NCBI GenBank assembly: GCA_914767715.1
Contig: OU612066.1
Coordinates: 22,170,283-22,234,282 of the forward strand
Direction of reading: 5' to 3'
Source of the DNA: Membranipora membranacea
Lineage: Eukaryota; Bryozoa; Gymnolaemata; Cheilostomatida; Membraniporidae
DNA: 64,000 nucleotides
The position numbers and the translations under genes were made by a program. The notes beneath the pieces were generated by a model, which ran no database searches, was not told the DNA's origin, and saw nothing but the letters and a program-made list of their open reading frames with translations. The first letter of the stretch is position 1; every line of letters begins with the position of its first letter. Shown here one piece after another: positions 35,443-46,473 of the stretch.

Positions 35443-37760
35443 TGTAGTATTGTAAACTGTCCCCCGCGCGAAAATAACCCCGGGACACTTTACAATATTG
35501 TAAACTGTCCCGGGGACACTTTACAATAAAAACAGGCCTATTGTAAACTGTCCCCCCTATTGTAAACTGTCCCCCCCTATTGTAAACTGTCCCCCCTATT
35601 GTAAACTGTCCCCTCTATTTGTGACTGTCCATATCGAGGGCCCAGCTGTTTATCACCATTCTAAATGGGTCAGATCATCTAACTGGAGCATACCATGATG
35701 TTCTGGCTGCCACTATAATGGCCAAAGTTGTACCATGGGGATGGTGGTGGTATCTCATTGAATGAGTGTATAAAGCCTCTTTTTCATTTGGTAATTTGTA
35801 GATATATTTTTCGCAAACACTAGTTATTTGAAGCTCCTATGATTTAGAGATGTCTGGTTTGCGAAGAAAGGTGCACTAAGCCAACAGTGGATAGATGTGT
35901 AGTTGCCACATCACAGAACACACATACTTTCATTGCAGGTTCATGAGCCGCGCGAAAACAACCACCCCATTCATTAATCATAAAATCTACCTCAATCAAG
36001 CATTTGCCTAGGAGTGATGGCAGTCAGTCACAAGTGTGAGCGGGAGAAATAATTACTTTTGAGCTTTTCATATTGTGAAGATGGGTATTGCACTGTAAAA
36101 TATTGCTTAAGCCGCGCGAAAACAACCACCCCCCAAGCTGTCTTATAAAGATATCTGTTGAAAAGTCTCAAACATAATGAACCGTGATTTTGCATCCATA
36201 ATGTGATTGTCATAAGGTGACTGTGTACCAAATTTCAGATTAGTAGGTCAGAACTTAATGACACAGCGGATGATATGTCGTTCTTTGCAAGCTCATGAGT
36301 CGCGCGAAAACAACCACCCCATTCAGTCATCTTGAAATCTACCTCAATCAAGCATTTGCCTGTGAGTGATGAAAGTCAGTCACAAGTGAGACCTGGAGAA
36401 ATAACCACTTTTGAGGTTTTCATATTGTGCGGCCTGGTATTGGACTGTAAAACATTGCTTAAGCCGCGCGAAAACAACCACCCCCCAAAGTGTCTTATAA
36501 AGATTATCTGTCAAAAAGTCTCAATCATAATGAACCATGATTTGGCAGCCATAATGTGATTGTCATAAGGTGACTGTGTACCAAATTTCAGATTAGTAGG
36601 TCAGAACTTAATGACACAACGGATGATATGTCGTTCTTTGCAAGTTTATGAACCGCGCGAAAACACCCACCCCATTCATTCATCTTGAAATCTACCTCAA
36701 TCAAGAATTTGCCTGTGAGTGATGACAGTCAGTCACAAGTGAGACCTGGAGAAATAACCACTTTTGAGGTTTTGATATTGTGCGGCCTGGTATTGGACTG
36801 TAAAACATTGCTTAAGCCGCGCGAAAACAACCACCCCCCAAGCTGTCTTATAAAGATTATCTGTCAAAAAGTCTCAATCATAATGAACTTGCAAAGAACG
36901 ACATATCATCCGTTGTGTCATTAAGTTCTGACCTACTAATCTGAAATTTGGTACACAGTCACCTTATGACAATCACATTATGGATGCAAAATCACGGTTC
37001 ATTATGTTTGAGACTTTTTAACAGATATCTTTATAAGAAAGCTTGGGGGGTGGTTGTTTTCGCGCGGCTTAAGCAATATTTTACAGTGCAATACCCATCC
37101 TCACGATATGAAAAGCTCAAAAGTAATTATTTCTCCCGCTCACACTTGTGACTGACTGCCATCACTCCTAGGCAAATGCTTGACGGAGGTAGATTTTATG
37201 ATGAATGAATGGGGTGGTTGTTTTCGCACGGCTCATGAACCTGCAATGAAAGTATGTGTGTTCTGTGATGTGGCAACTACACATCTATCCACTGTTGGCT
37301 TAGTGCACCTTTCTTCGCAAACCAGACATCTCTAAATCATAGGAGCTTCAAATAACTAGTGTTTGCGAAAAATATATCTACAAAGTACCATACGAAAAAG
37401 AGGCTTTATACACTCATTCAATGAGATACCACCACCATCCCCATGGTACAACTTTGGCCATTATAGTGGCAGCCAGAACATCATGGTATGCTCCAGTTAG
37501 ATGATCTGACCCATTCAGAATGGTGAAAAACAGCTGGGCCCTCGATATGGACAGTCACAGATAGGGGGGACAGTTTACAATAGGGGGGGGACAGTTTACA
37601 ATAGGGGGGGACAGTTTACAATAGGGGGGGACAGGTTACAATAGGGGGGGGACAGTTTACAATAGGCCTGTTTTTATTGTAAAGTGTCCCCGGGACAGTT
37701 TACAATATTGTAAAGTGTCCCGGGGTTGTTTTCGCGCGGGGGACAGTTTACAATACTACA
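35443..37760. mobile_element. 2.3-kb foldback element with very long inverted arms, TSD CCGG
   Basis: Ends are TGTAGTATTGTAAACTGTCC and its inverse, flanked by CCGG at 35439-35442 and 37761-37764. The LINE in unit 1 shows the empty site (GTCCCGGTTACAC near 14962). The left arm (to about 36292) and right arm (from about 36890) are near-perfect inverted copies of about 850 bp. Each arm begins with several copies of TATTGTAAACTGTCCCC. The interior holds tandem units of about 352 bp. No transposase frame is visible; the mirrored open frames at 36028-36231 and 36948-37151 are the two arms read in opposite directions. Superfamily not assigned. Confidence 0.85.
35947..36888. repeat. three tandem units of about 352 bp inside the foldback element
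   Basis: Units start near 35947, 36299 and 36653, each at a GCGCGAAAACAACCACCCC-like sequence (the third reads ACACCCACCCC). The third is cut short where the right arm begins. Confidence 0.75.
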
Positions 37761-38769
37761 CCGGTTACACAGTTTCCTGCAGTACCGGGACTGGGTGGCA
37801 TGTTTTAAAATGTTGTGCGGGGTGCGATCTTTAAGGCAAGCTGGGTGGAGGACTTTTCTTTTTCTGATCTCCCTTTTAGTTTCTTGTGATATCCAAAGTT
37901 CTGATTTTTTCTTTCGAAATTTGTATGGGATATTGGAATGTGCTACCTGAAGTATTCCAGATTTGAGATTATACCATAATTGTTCAGCGCTACATTTCTT
38001 AGAGATATCTGAGGTGATTTTACAATGTAGGGAGTAACAGTCCATGGTGATGTTCGTTATGTCTGCCTTTTCAAACTGCCAATATGGTTTTGGTTTGGTT
38101 AAGGATGCTGTCCTTTTAATAACATTATCCCCTAACACATTGAAATTGATAATAAAATGGTCAGAGCAGGATGACTCAACTCGGGGGTTAGTGGTAGCTA
38201 CTTTGGTAACAACTAGGTCCAGCGTATTACCTTTGTCGTGAGTAGGTTTATTGATAACCTGAGAAAGATTATTCGAAATTATAAAATCTACGAACAATTG
38301 ATGCAAGTTAGTTTCTCTTGTTGTTTTAAGAACAGGCCTGTTACTATCATTCCAGTCGATGTCAGGTAGGTTAAAATCCCCAACCATAACAATGTTCGGA
38401 TTGGTTTGATCATAGTACCAATTTACTATATCTTCTACTTGTTTTATACAGGGCCTACAGTAATAGCATGCAATAGTGAAAGAGTATCCACAGATTGATA
38501 AATCAAGGGCAATGATTTCCCCGGGGTGGGAGACATTGATTCTACTAACAACAAAGGAACAATTATTGGATAAGGACTCCACCTCGACGTCCGAGTCGGT
38601 CAATTCGATCACGTCTGTACAGGGTGTAGTCTCTGGTTAACTCATTATCAAAAACTGATGAATCTAGCTTTGTTTCACATAAGCAAAAGATATCTGGCGA
38701 TTGCTGATCTAATAGCAAGGAAAGTTCATGTATTTTACCCCTGATACCATTACAATTCCGAGATATTAC

Positions 38770-40800
38770 TTTTAACTCTTTTTGTCATGCCATGATAGTT
38801 GAGTTGGACAGGTTAATTAGCAGTTAAGTGGTGAGTATGACTTGTAAATATTTAATGGCCAGCTGTGTTTTATCAGTTGTGGTATTAGTCTCGCTAGGGT
38901 CTCGAAGACTAGATTAGACTAGAGGATACATGTATATGTGGTACAGGTGGTCTTTCTAATAGGAGGAATGATAATGATGTTTTAAGAGATGTTTCCAATA
39001 GTTTGTCCATTATTCAAAAACTCCACTTCAAGAGTAAGTGGAAGGGAAGATTTTGTCAAAAGTTGGTGTGACTAGCTGACGAAGGACTGGAAATAATTGG
39101 AAGACAAAAATTATATATGTTAACCATTTGCAATGTTAGTGCATCTAATTCACTGTGGTGTGTGTTCACTGAAGAGCACAGTTGTCCTTATATTTGATTA
39201 ACCCAACTCATCATTGTGTCCTATTGTACATTCATCCCTATAGTTGGAAGATCTAGGGCTAAATGATGCACGCTGATCGCAGACACCGATATGATTGAGG
39301 TTGAACATCTTTTTCTTATTTCGCTTAATATTGTGTTGACAATGTTGAGAGACCACACTTGATTGTAGATCAAGGTTGATCTGATTTGCCTGCATTCAAG
39401 TTATTCCCCTTCGGCTGGTGAGTCGGCTGTGGCTTGATAATCCAAATGCAGGTAAATTGGATCATATTTTATCTAAATGGACTGTTTTCCAAATGATGTT
39501 CCAAGTCAGTAAGCTCCTATTGGTATCTAGGCTGGGAATCTTTGTGTTGTTGGGGTGACGGCTCCTGAATATCAGTCTGGAGTAATGGCTACCGTAGGAG
39601 TTCTGCCTGTTAGTATAATACTTAAAACTCCCGAAGCTTCCAGTGTCAGGAGAGATAACTCAAAATTCATAAACACCCGAAATGATGGAGATTAAATACT
39701 GTTTTTTTTGCCATTCTCAATCCTGCTTGCCACTTATGAGGTTCCCAAAATCCCTAATTTTATCTGTTCTAGGTACTATTTTAAGCCTGAATCACCCGAA
39801 AAACATAGCATTATTACAAACTCAGGGGAGTCAACTGACCAGAAAACTATTTGATAATGCAATCAGTTCGCGAAGAGATTGCTTGTTTGCCAATTAACAA
39901 GCTTTTGTGATGGTGTATGCTTATCATATCATAGATAGTGTCCATCTTTATAATGCAATGATTTGTGCAATGTGAAATGGGCTAGGGGATTTATGTAGCT
40001 TTATCCATGACACTCTTTTTCAGAAATCCAGAAGCCAAAGGATATCTGATATTGTGTGCAAGGCTTCCGTCTGACTTGTAGAGATTTTAAAAACAGAAGG
40101 ATAGATTACGAGATTCATCATGACGACTTAACTCAAAATTATAAGGACGATCAGGGTAAAAGAAAGGTGTTTCGGCTCGTTGCAGAATCATTTCTCATCT
40201 CGGATTATAAGACAGCTCCAGTATAGATTATTCATCAAGATACTACAGGCTATAGGAGTATATGAATATCAGATGTACTTAGTACATGATAAATCGTGAA
40301 CTCTATATGACTCGTCTCCCAAAGATATGAAAGAAAAATCAGAATATTAATGATGTATAAGATCAGTCCGGAATTATTTCTACTCTTGGATTATGTGGCT
40401 GCTCCTGGATGAATTATTCTTCAAGATATTTCAGCTGTATCAGAATAACAAGAGATGACAATCCACTCAGACCTCTATGTCAGTACATCCGCCCAGCTTT
40501 GGTGAGTCTCGGCTTTGACCCCTTACACTTTCAATCCAAGAAAGCTTATTTGGCTTTCCATAATTTTTTGTATTGGAACAGTAAAACACATGCAAAAAAA
40601 TGACTGAAGCTGCAAAATGCAAATAACAGGGTACGCATCTAACCAATAATGCATTGAAATATTTGAAACAAAATTGTAATCAACACAGCCATGAAGATAT
40701 GTATAATGGTAAGACGCATTAAATACTCCATAAGAAAACTACACAAAAACTGGACCATGAACAGTATGAGTGTAAACATAAAAATATATATAGGGAGACA
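38770..40800. other. gene-poor spacer between the LINE and P2
   Basis: Near-identical to 15973-17990. I see nothing that is clearly functional. Confidence 0.4.
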
Positions 40801-43764
40801 CTATGAGATAATCCTGCGTAGAGTGTTTCTCACAAAACTCTTGACAATCTTAAAACATTTGTTAACTCTTCTCTTTATACCATGCTGAACTCCACGCGTA
40901 GCCGATATCTTGGTAGTAGACTGAGACCGTTTCTCACAGACTCGTAAATTATCACTAGAAGTATCACCTTTTCAGATTTTAAACGTATATATTGTTCATT
41001 GGCATTAGTAATTGGCTGGTTGCTTCATAGTCATTACGATGAAAATGAGGATAAATGGTATCACTGTTTACTACAGATCATTTTGTGTGGTCAGCTCGGA
41101 AGTAAATATCAAATAGGGGAACAAAATGTATCATAGCCTGGATTCTCTCATGAGATAAGGCAACCGTAACATTATCATGAGTGTTTTCCATTAAACTGCA
41201 TTGATGCCTTTTATTATCTCGCGGTTAAATTGAAAGTGTGATTGGCACATTGACAATGTGCGGAATGTTTTGCAAAATACTCATTGAAACTTACACGAAA
41301 TGGTCCTTTGAGATGGTCTGGTAGAATAGTGTCGAGAGTGATATATCTTGATTTTCTAGCTGCGTCAGTTCATTGGTGAACTCAAGGAAGCTTAGATTCA
41401 ATGGCGTTTCTAATTCATTGTCGGGATAATCAAAGCCTTCATCGTGCAGAGATGACCTGTTCATCAATCATTCTCGACGCATTGCCAAATGGATGTATCA
41501 AATACTCCAGGTCTAGAGAATAGCACAGAAACAACCAAATTATATATAGTGATCAAGAGCAGACAAATCAGTTGTCTATTTGCTATCAGTTCCCAATTTG
41601 GGACATATATCCATACGTGTCTTTTTGCTTTTTGGATAGATTTTAATTGGGTACATGTTAGGAGAGGTATGCCTATCAGAGACAGCCAAATTACATCACT
41701 GATTGGACGCTTATTCAGCTCTAGTCTAAGTGCTCAGACTCCAAGGCGCAGGGAGTTACTTGCGCACGCCATTCTGCGCATGCTCAGCTCTGGGCATGAG
41801 CTGATCTCTGCAAAATTGAGCCTCGGAATTCCGAAGCCATCTGATTGGCTACCTGCTCTGGTGGTATGCTCTTCAATGCGTGCGGAATTGATATTGATAG
41901 TTATTCTCTCTTGTCACTATTAGCTGATTTTGATTGGCAGTTCATGCAGGGGCTATCCCATTCTCCCTGACCAAATTTTCTCTCAGAACCTAGACTAAAC
42001 TCATTGTTCTTGCACATGCGCGATTCAAAGTCACGCATGATTTATACTTAGCCTTACGACATCTACTTTGTGGTAACTATAGCCTAGTTTATCAGTGATC
42101 TACATGCCCAGTCAGATCACGAGAGTCAGTATGTGCGCACGCTATCAAACTAGAGGGAGAGGAGTTTGATAGCGTGCGCAAGTAACTCCCTGCGACATGG
42201 AGTCTGAGCACTTAGACTAATACAGCTCACATCATACTATGTTCAATATTAGTATGATATAAAGATAAAAATACAGGCTTTTGCGTGAAAAAGGTATTTT
42301 TTAGGGGTATAACTATAAGTTGTCTTCTTATTGTGAAAGTAAAGACAATCCTTAAACTTTTTATATCATTTATTATTTATTGACAACTGTCATATTCCTA
42401 TTGGCTGAAAGCTTTCACAGTTCCAGTCAGTTGCATGCAGCTTGCTAGTGCACTGATCTATCTGAATTTGGGTGTCAGCTGTAGTATGATATAAAGAAGA
42501 AAAAAATAAATACAAGTGACAACTAGAACATCATTAAATACTCACCTTACATCATGTACCATATTTTGATCAGTCGGGATCTTCAATGACGAGACTTGAT
42601 CATTAATATTAAGAGAATCTTCTACTAAGTGATTGAGGCTGTCGATGAGCCGTTTAGTAAATAGTGTGTCTGTAGTGGTCTCTTCATCACATGAGAAAAG
42701 AAACTCAGTGTCCAAGATGTCTGTAAATCAGAGAATGTAAGAACTAATATGCCACATATCATATATCACTATCGATGCCCCATTTTAAGTAGATGTATCT
42801 CAATGAAAATGAACGAGATAAAAAAATCTGAACTCTTGTTCTGCAACATTGTACTTGATATTTCTATCGGGCTGGGATCCCTCTGCAATCACTCAATGAG
42901 GAGCTATACATCTATGTCAGTGCTGTCTTGCAATGAATGCATGGTTCATTTGCTTCAATTAAATTCCGCAATTATAATCATAAAACGCATCAGCGTTGAA
43001 AATTAGCAAGTAGCAAAAATTGGCATAGCAGTGGATAGATAACTTCCAAATAACAATTATGTCCTTTAGATTAGGGTATTTACCATCTGAGAATTCACAC
43101 ATCTGATCTCCATCCCAGAAACTTCCCTCCGCAGACCTGTATCCTGCATCTGATTCTGAAATCAAATATGTTTTGATATGTTTCTAACATGAATTGGTTA
43201 TCATATTTATGGTTGAACTTTTGAATTGAGTGCGATCTAAACCATGTCTGTTCTTCTATAGCTGACTACTGGACAGTTCTCTTGGGCCGAGTTTGCTTCC
43301 AAGTTGGGAACATTATGTTTTAATTCTTTTTAATGACAAAATCAGTAGTTCATAGCTTCATAGAAACATCATAATGACTGTTATTCAAGATCAACAAGTT
43401 TCAGGTGCCCCTATTTGAGACTCACCTTTCTGACTTTTGCATGAGAATACATCCTCATGATCACTCACATTTAATAGCGTAACACTGCTGATGACACATC
43501 ATCTTTAGCAAAAACATAATGGACTTTTTTAGAGTTCACAGTCATTGCATTATCATTTTTCAATACCAATTGATGAAGTGAAGAACCCTAACCCCTAACA
43601 AATTAAGGCCAAATTCCAAATATGATAAGTTGATTACCATTGGAAAAGAGTTTAAAACTTACCTAATTTCGATTTAATAACAGCAGTAATGAGAATAACA
43701 AGTAAACTTACATAGCAGTTCTGTACATTTCTTCTTGTTGATAATATTCGTAATACGAACAGAT
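40801..43764 (-). pseudogene. P2: broken copy of the minus-strand P gene
   Basis: Minus-strand exons by homology to P3: exon 1, 43764-43712; remnant of exon 2, about 43470-43426; exon 3, 43155-43084; exon 4, 42720-42546; exon 5, 41512-41295; remnant of exon 7, about 40967-40801. It shares with P1 the ATG-to-ATC start, the 1-nt deletion in exon 5 (TGA at 41466-41464) and the loss of exon 6 and part of exon 7. It has also lost most of exon 2, a deletion of about 195 bp compared with P1. The common lesions arose before units 1 and 2 separated. Confidence 0.8.
41722..42219. mobile_element. foldback MITE, long form, 498 bp
   Basis: It has the same terminal repeats and insertion site as 18913-19037, flanked by ATTCAGCTC and ATACAGCTC. 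The extra interior (about 41768-42135) includes a segment shared with 1158-1270. The short form in unit 1 looks like an internal deletion of this one. Confidence 0.8.
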
Positions 43765-43799
43765 GCTCACTTATAAATATCACTGAATATATTTAGTTC

Positions 43800-43985
43800 T
43801 AGACAGAGAATAACAAAAAACACAGCTTGTTCAGTCGGTTGCTTATTTCTGATTGTTGTACCAGTCATCATTGTGTTTGAAGTTGTGTCATGGCGCATCT
43901 GATTCAATTGTTTGCGGTTATTACTCTAGGTCACTCGATTTCGATTAGGAGTTGTCCTCCCATTATTAGATTATGTGATTAATAA
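43800..43985. promoter_or_regulatory. conserved block upstream of P2
   Basis: Third occurrence of the block also seen near 3590, 20820 and 58320; again it lies about 40 bp upstream of P exon 1. Confidence 0.4.
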
Positions 43986-44113
43986 TTATTATGATAAATA
44001 TAGGATGATATTACTTCATATTCAAAAACTAAAAAAGAAATTACGTATTTTATTTTTATGATGTGAATATGACGTGCAGGATGATATTGACTACCAGATA
44101 AAATTGTGTTTAA

Positions 44114-44786
44114 AGGGATAATACACTTCTGATCTCTGTTTGGCAGCCAAGGGAGCACAGAAAAATGTATGTACATACAAAAACTTCTTATTTGTAATTC
44201 AAAACCCCTTGTTCTGCTCAAATGTGCATTCTAAATTGTAGTTGTGCATCTCCAACAAGAAATAAGACAACTAACAGAATTGCTTGTGATCTGAAAAAAG
44301 CTGATTTTGTGAGCAGTTGTGTGCTCCTACCTCTTGGTTAGTGTTTCAATTGTCCAGATACTCAAAGTGCGCATGTGCAATAAGGATGACCTTTTGACTT
44401 TAGCCTGTTATTTTCTAACAGCCCAGCTTAACACTTTTATTACCATATCCGGTTATGGTAATAAAAGTGTTAAGCTGGGCTGTTAGAAAATAACAAGCTA
44501 AAGTCAAAAGGTCATCCTTATTGCACATGCGCACTTTGAGTATCTGGACAATTGAAACACTAACCAAGAGGTAGGAGCACACAACTGCTCACAAAATCAG
44601 CTTTTTTCAGATCACAAGCAATTCTGTTAGTTGTCTTATTTCTTGTTGGAGATGCACAACTACAATTTAGAATGCACATTTGAGCAGAACAAGGGGGTTT
44701 GAATTACAAAGGGGTGTTTTTGTATGTACATACATTTTTCTGTGCTCCATTGGCTGCCAAACAGAGATCAGAAGTGTATTATCCCT
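44114..44786. mobile_element. 673-bp palindromic MITE, TSD TTAA
   Basis: Ends are AGGGATAATACACTTCTGAT and its inverse, flanked by TTAA at 44110-44113 and 44787-44790. The two arms of about 330 bp meet around ATATCCGGTTAT and are near-perfect inverted copies. Units 1 and 2 have the empty site (GTGTTTAAATTATAATG near 21127). TTAA target choice is typical of piggyBac-like elements. No coding capacity. Confidence 0.85.
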
Positions 44787-45829
44787 TTAAATTATAATGT
44801 TTACGTCCCTTTACTAAATTCTTTAGATTCTCCAAACTGACTACTTGGTGTTCTATATGAATATAAATACCGGGAATGAACTTTTTCATGAAACTTCCAT
44901 TCCATATTATTCTGGCATCACTACATGCTGGTGTCAACTAATGCTGGTTTAAAATTTAGTTTGGTTTCATAAGATTTTTTTTTCCATGTTGTAAGATAAC
45001 TATCCTTGTCTGTGCTGAGTCGCAGCATAAAACATGGCTAGTGCAGACTGCAACATTTCATCGCGATATCAGACAGTTTTATCTATTTAATAGGTACACC
45101 TTGGTCACATCAGTTCCATGTTAAAAGGGATGTTTTATTTTCAGAATAACTGAAATGTGACTAACTGCCGTACGGTGATATTCAGAACTAGAAGGATATA
45201 CACATTGTGGTATTATTAACGTAGAAGGGCCATGGAGTAGCTAATACATATACACCCCATCTGATATGTGAAGGTTACCGTAACTAGAAAAGGTGAGTTT
45301 ACATAATTATTCCTTTCTTTTCCTTTAGGACCCGGTAGTAGTAAGAGTGTCCTCAGCATATGAAGTTCTGTCTGGGATCTAAAGGTTGCTTGTTATGATC
45401 TTGGGAGATGTAGAAAGTTTAGTTTCAAAGATTTGGATTTAAGGCTTGGAACCTATTGTATTCATCAGCTCGATAACAATTCACATTCATTGTTTTTGGC
45501 AGTCATTACCCCTAACATAGCTGAAAAACTTGCAATTTTTGTGTAACCATTAATCGAAACAAGGAAATTTGCCTCTCATCATTTACACTACGCCAGATAT
45601 ATCACAGTTAACCCAGTGACACCTATTCCAATTATTCACATTCAATATTTGAGCACCTGGCAATTTATATCTTAGCTGATTGCTATTATCTATCGCCACT
45701 GATGTGAATTAATTCCTTTTAGTCCATTTCATTGTATTTTATTGATCAATAGTAAACAATTGAGGCTTACAGGTTAACTTCTATCAATCAATAACATATA
45801 AACTGTTTTGTTTAGCTTTTTTTTCAGGC

Positions 45830-45966
45830 TATTAAGATCAGACCGTTAACTCATTACACAGCAGTCTGCAGTCACAGCTTGAACAAGGAAGTTATTAACA
45901 AGCAGTGGAGATTTAGATAGAGCAACACACTGAGAGTTTACAGGATATAACCATTGAGAATATCAG
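45830..45966 (+). other. candidate leader exon of TRIM D
   Basis: Counterpart of 4938-5075, ending GAGAATATCAG|GTCAGT; the matching acceptor TAG|ATCC is at 46440/46441. Confidence 0.4.
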
Positions 45967-46473
45967 GTCAGTAGTATGTACAATCAAGGTGTTAGATACT
46001 CTCTCTAACTCTTTTAGGGTGTTGAACATCTAATCGCCTTGTTCAATTTTGTATCACTGCTTACTCTAATAAGGGATTAGGGTAGCAAATAATGGCATTT
46101 TACAGTCAACCAACTGAGATCTCAATTATGGAGAGCTATATTACCAGATTTGTAGTCACCCTTCTGTTAATATACATACACAGGTCATGCTCACAGCAGG
46201 CACTTTGCAAATAAAATTCATTGTTTGGGAGGGGCGGAGAGAAAGAGCGAATTTAAAAGAGTCTCCTCACTTCTGTGGTAACACTTGGATGTGATTCTCA
46301 GTTTGTTATAGATGGCGATGTGCGCCTTCACCTGAGCAAGCAAGCACACCCACATATGGAAAGGCGGGGCCTCCCCTGATCTTCTTGTTCTAAGTATTGT
46401 TATTAGCAATATTATGTCGATAATTTATTCATGCTTTTAGATCCACTGAGTGACACAGCATCACATAAGAGAA

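Larger units (their letters stand above)
33895..38769 (-). mobile_element. LINE, unit 2 copy, split by a foldback element
   Basis: This is the same LINE as 13469-15972, reading leftward: endonuclease at 38769-37765, then the 35443-37760 insertion, then reverse transcriptase at 35438-33895. It keeps segments lost in unit 1, such as FKKGSRTDPLNF and NDLFYPHQHGF, and has GAA (Glu) where unit 1 has a stop after FIDFFD. It has its own nonsense change (GATTAAAAA near 35383) and shares the endonuclease frame change and the break between motifs A and B. The ancestral copy was therefore already dead when the unit duplicated. Confidence 0.85.

Noticed and set aside
35540-35625. Regular repeats of TATTGTAAACTGTCCCC resembling a CRISPR array
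   Set aside because: They are nearly contiguous, without unique spacers, mirrored at the other end of the element, and lie in an animal transposon.
36028-37151. Two similar frames of 67 codons on opposite strands (36028-36231, 36948-37151)
   Set aside because: They are the two arms of one palindrome read in opposite directions, so their similarity is no evidence of coding.
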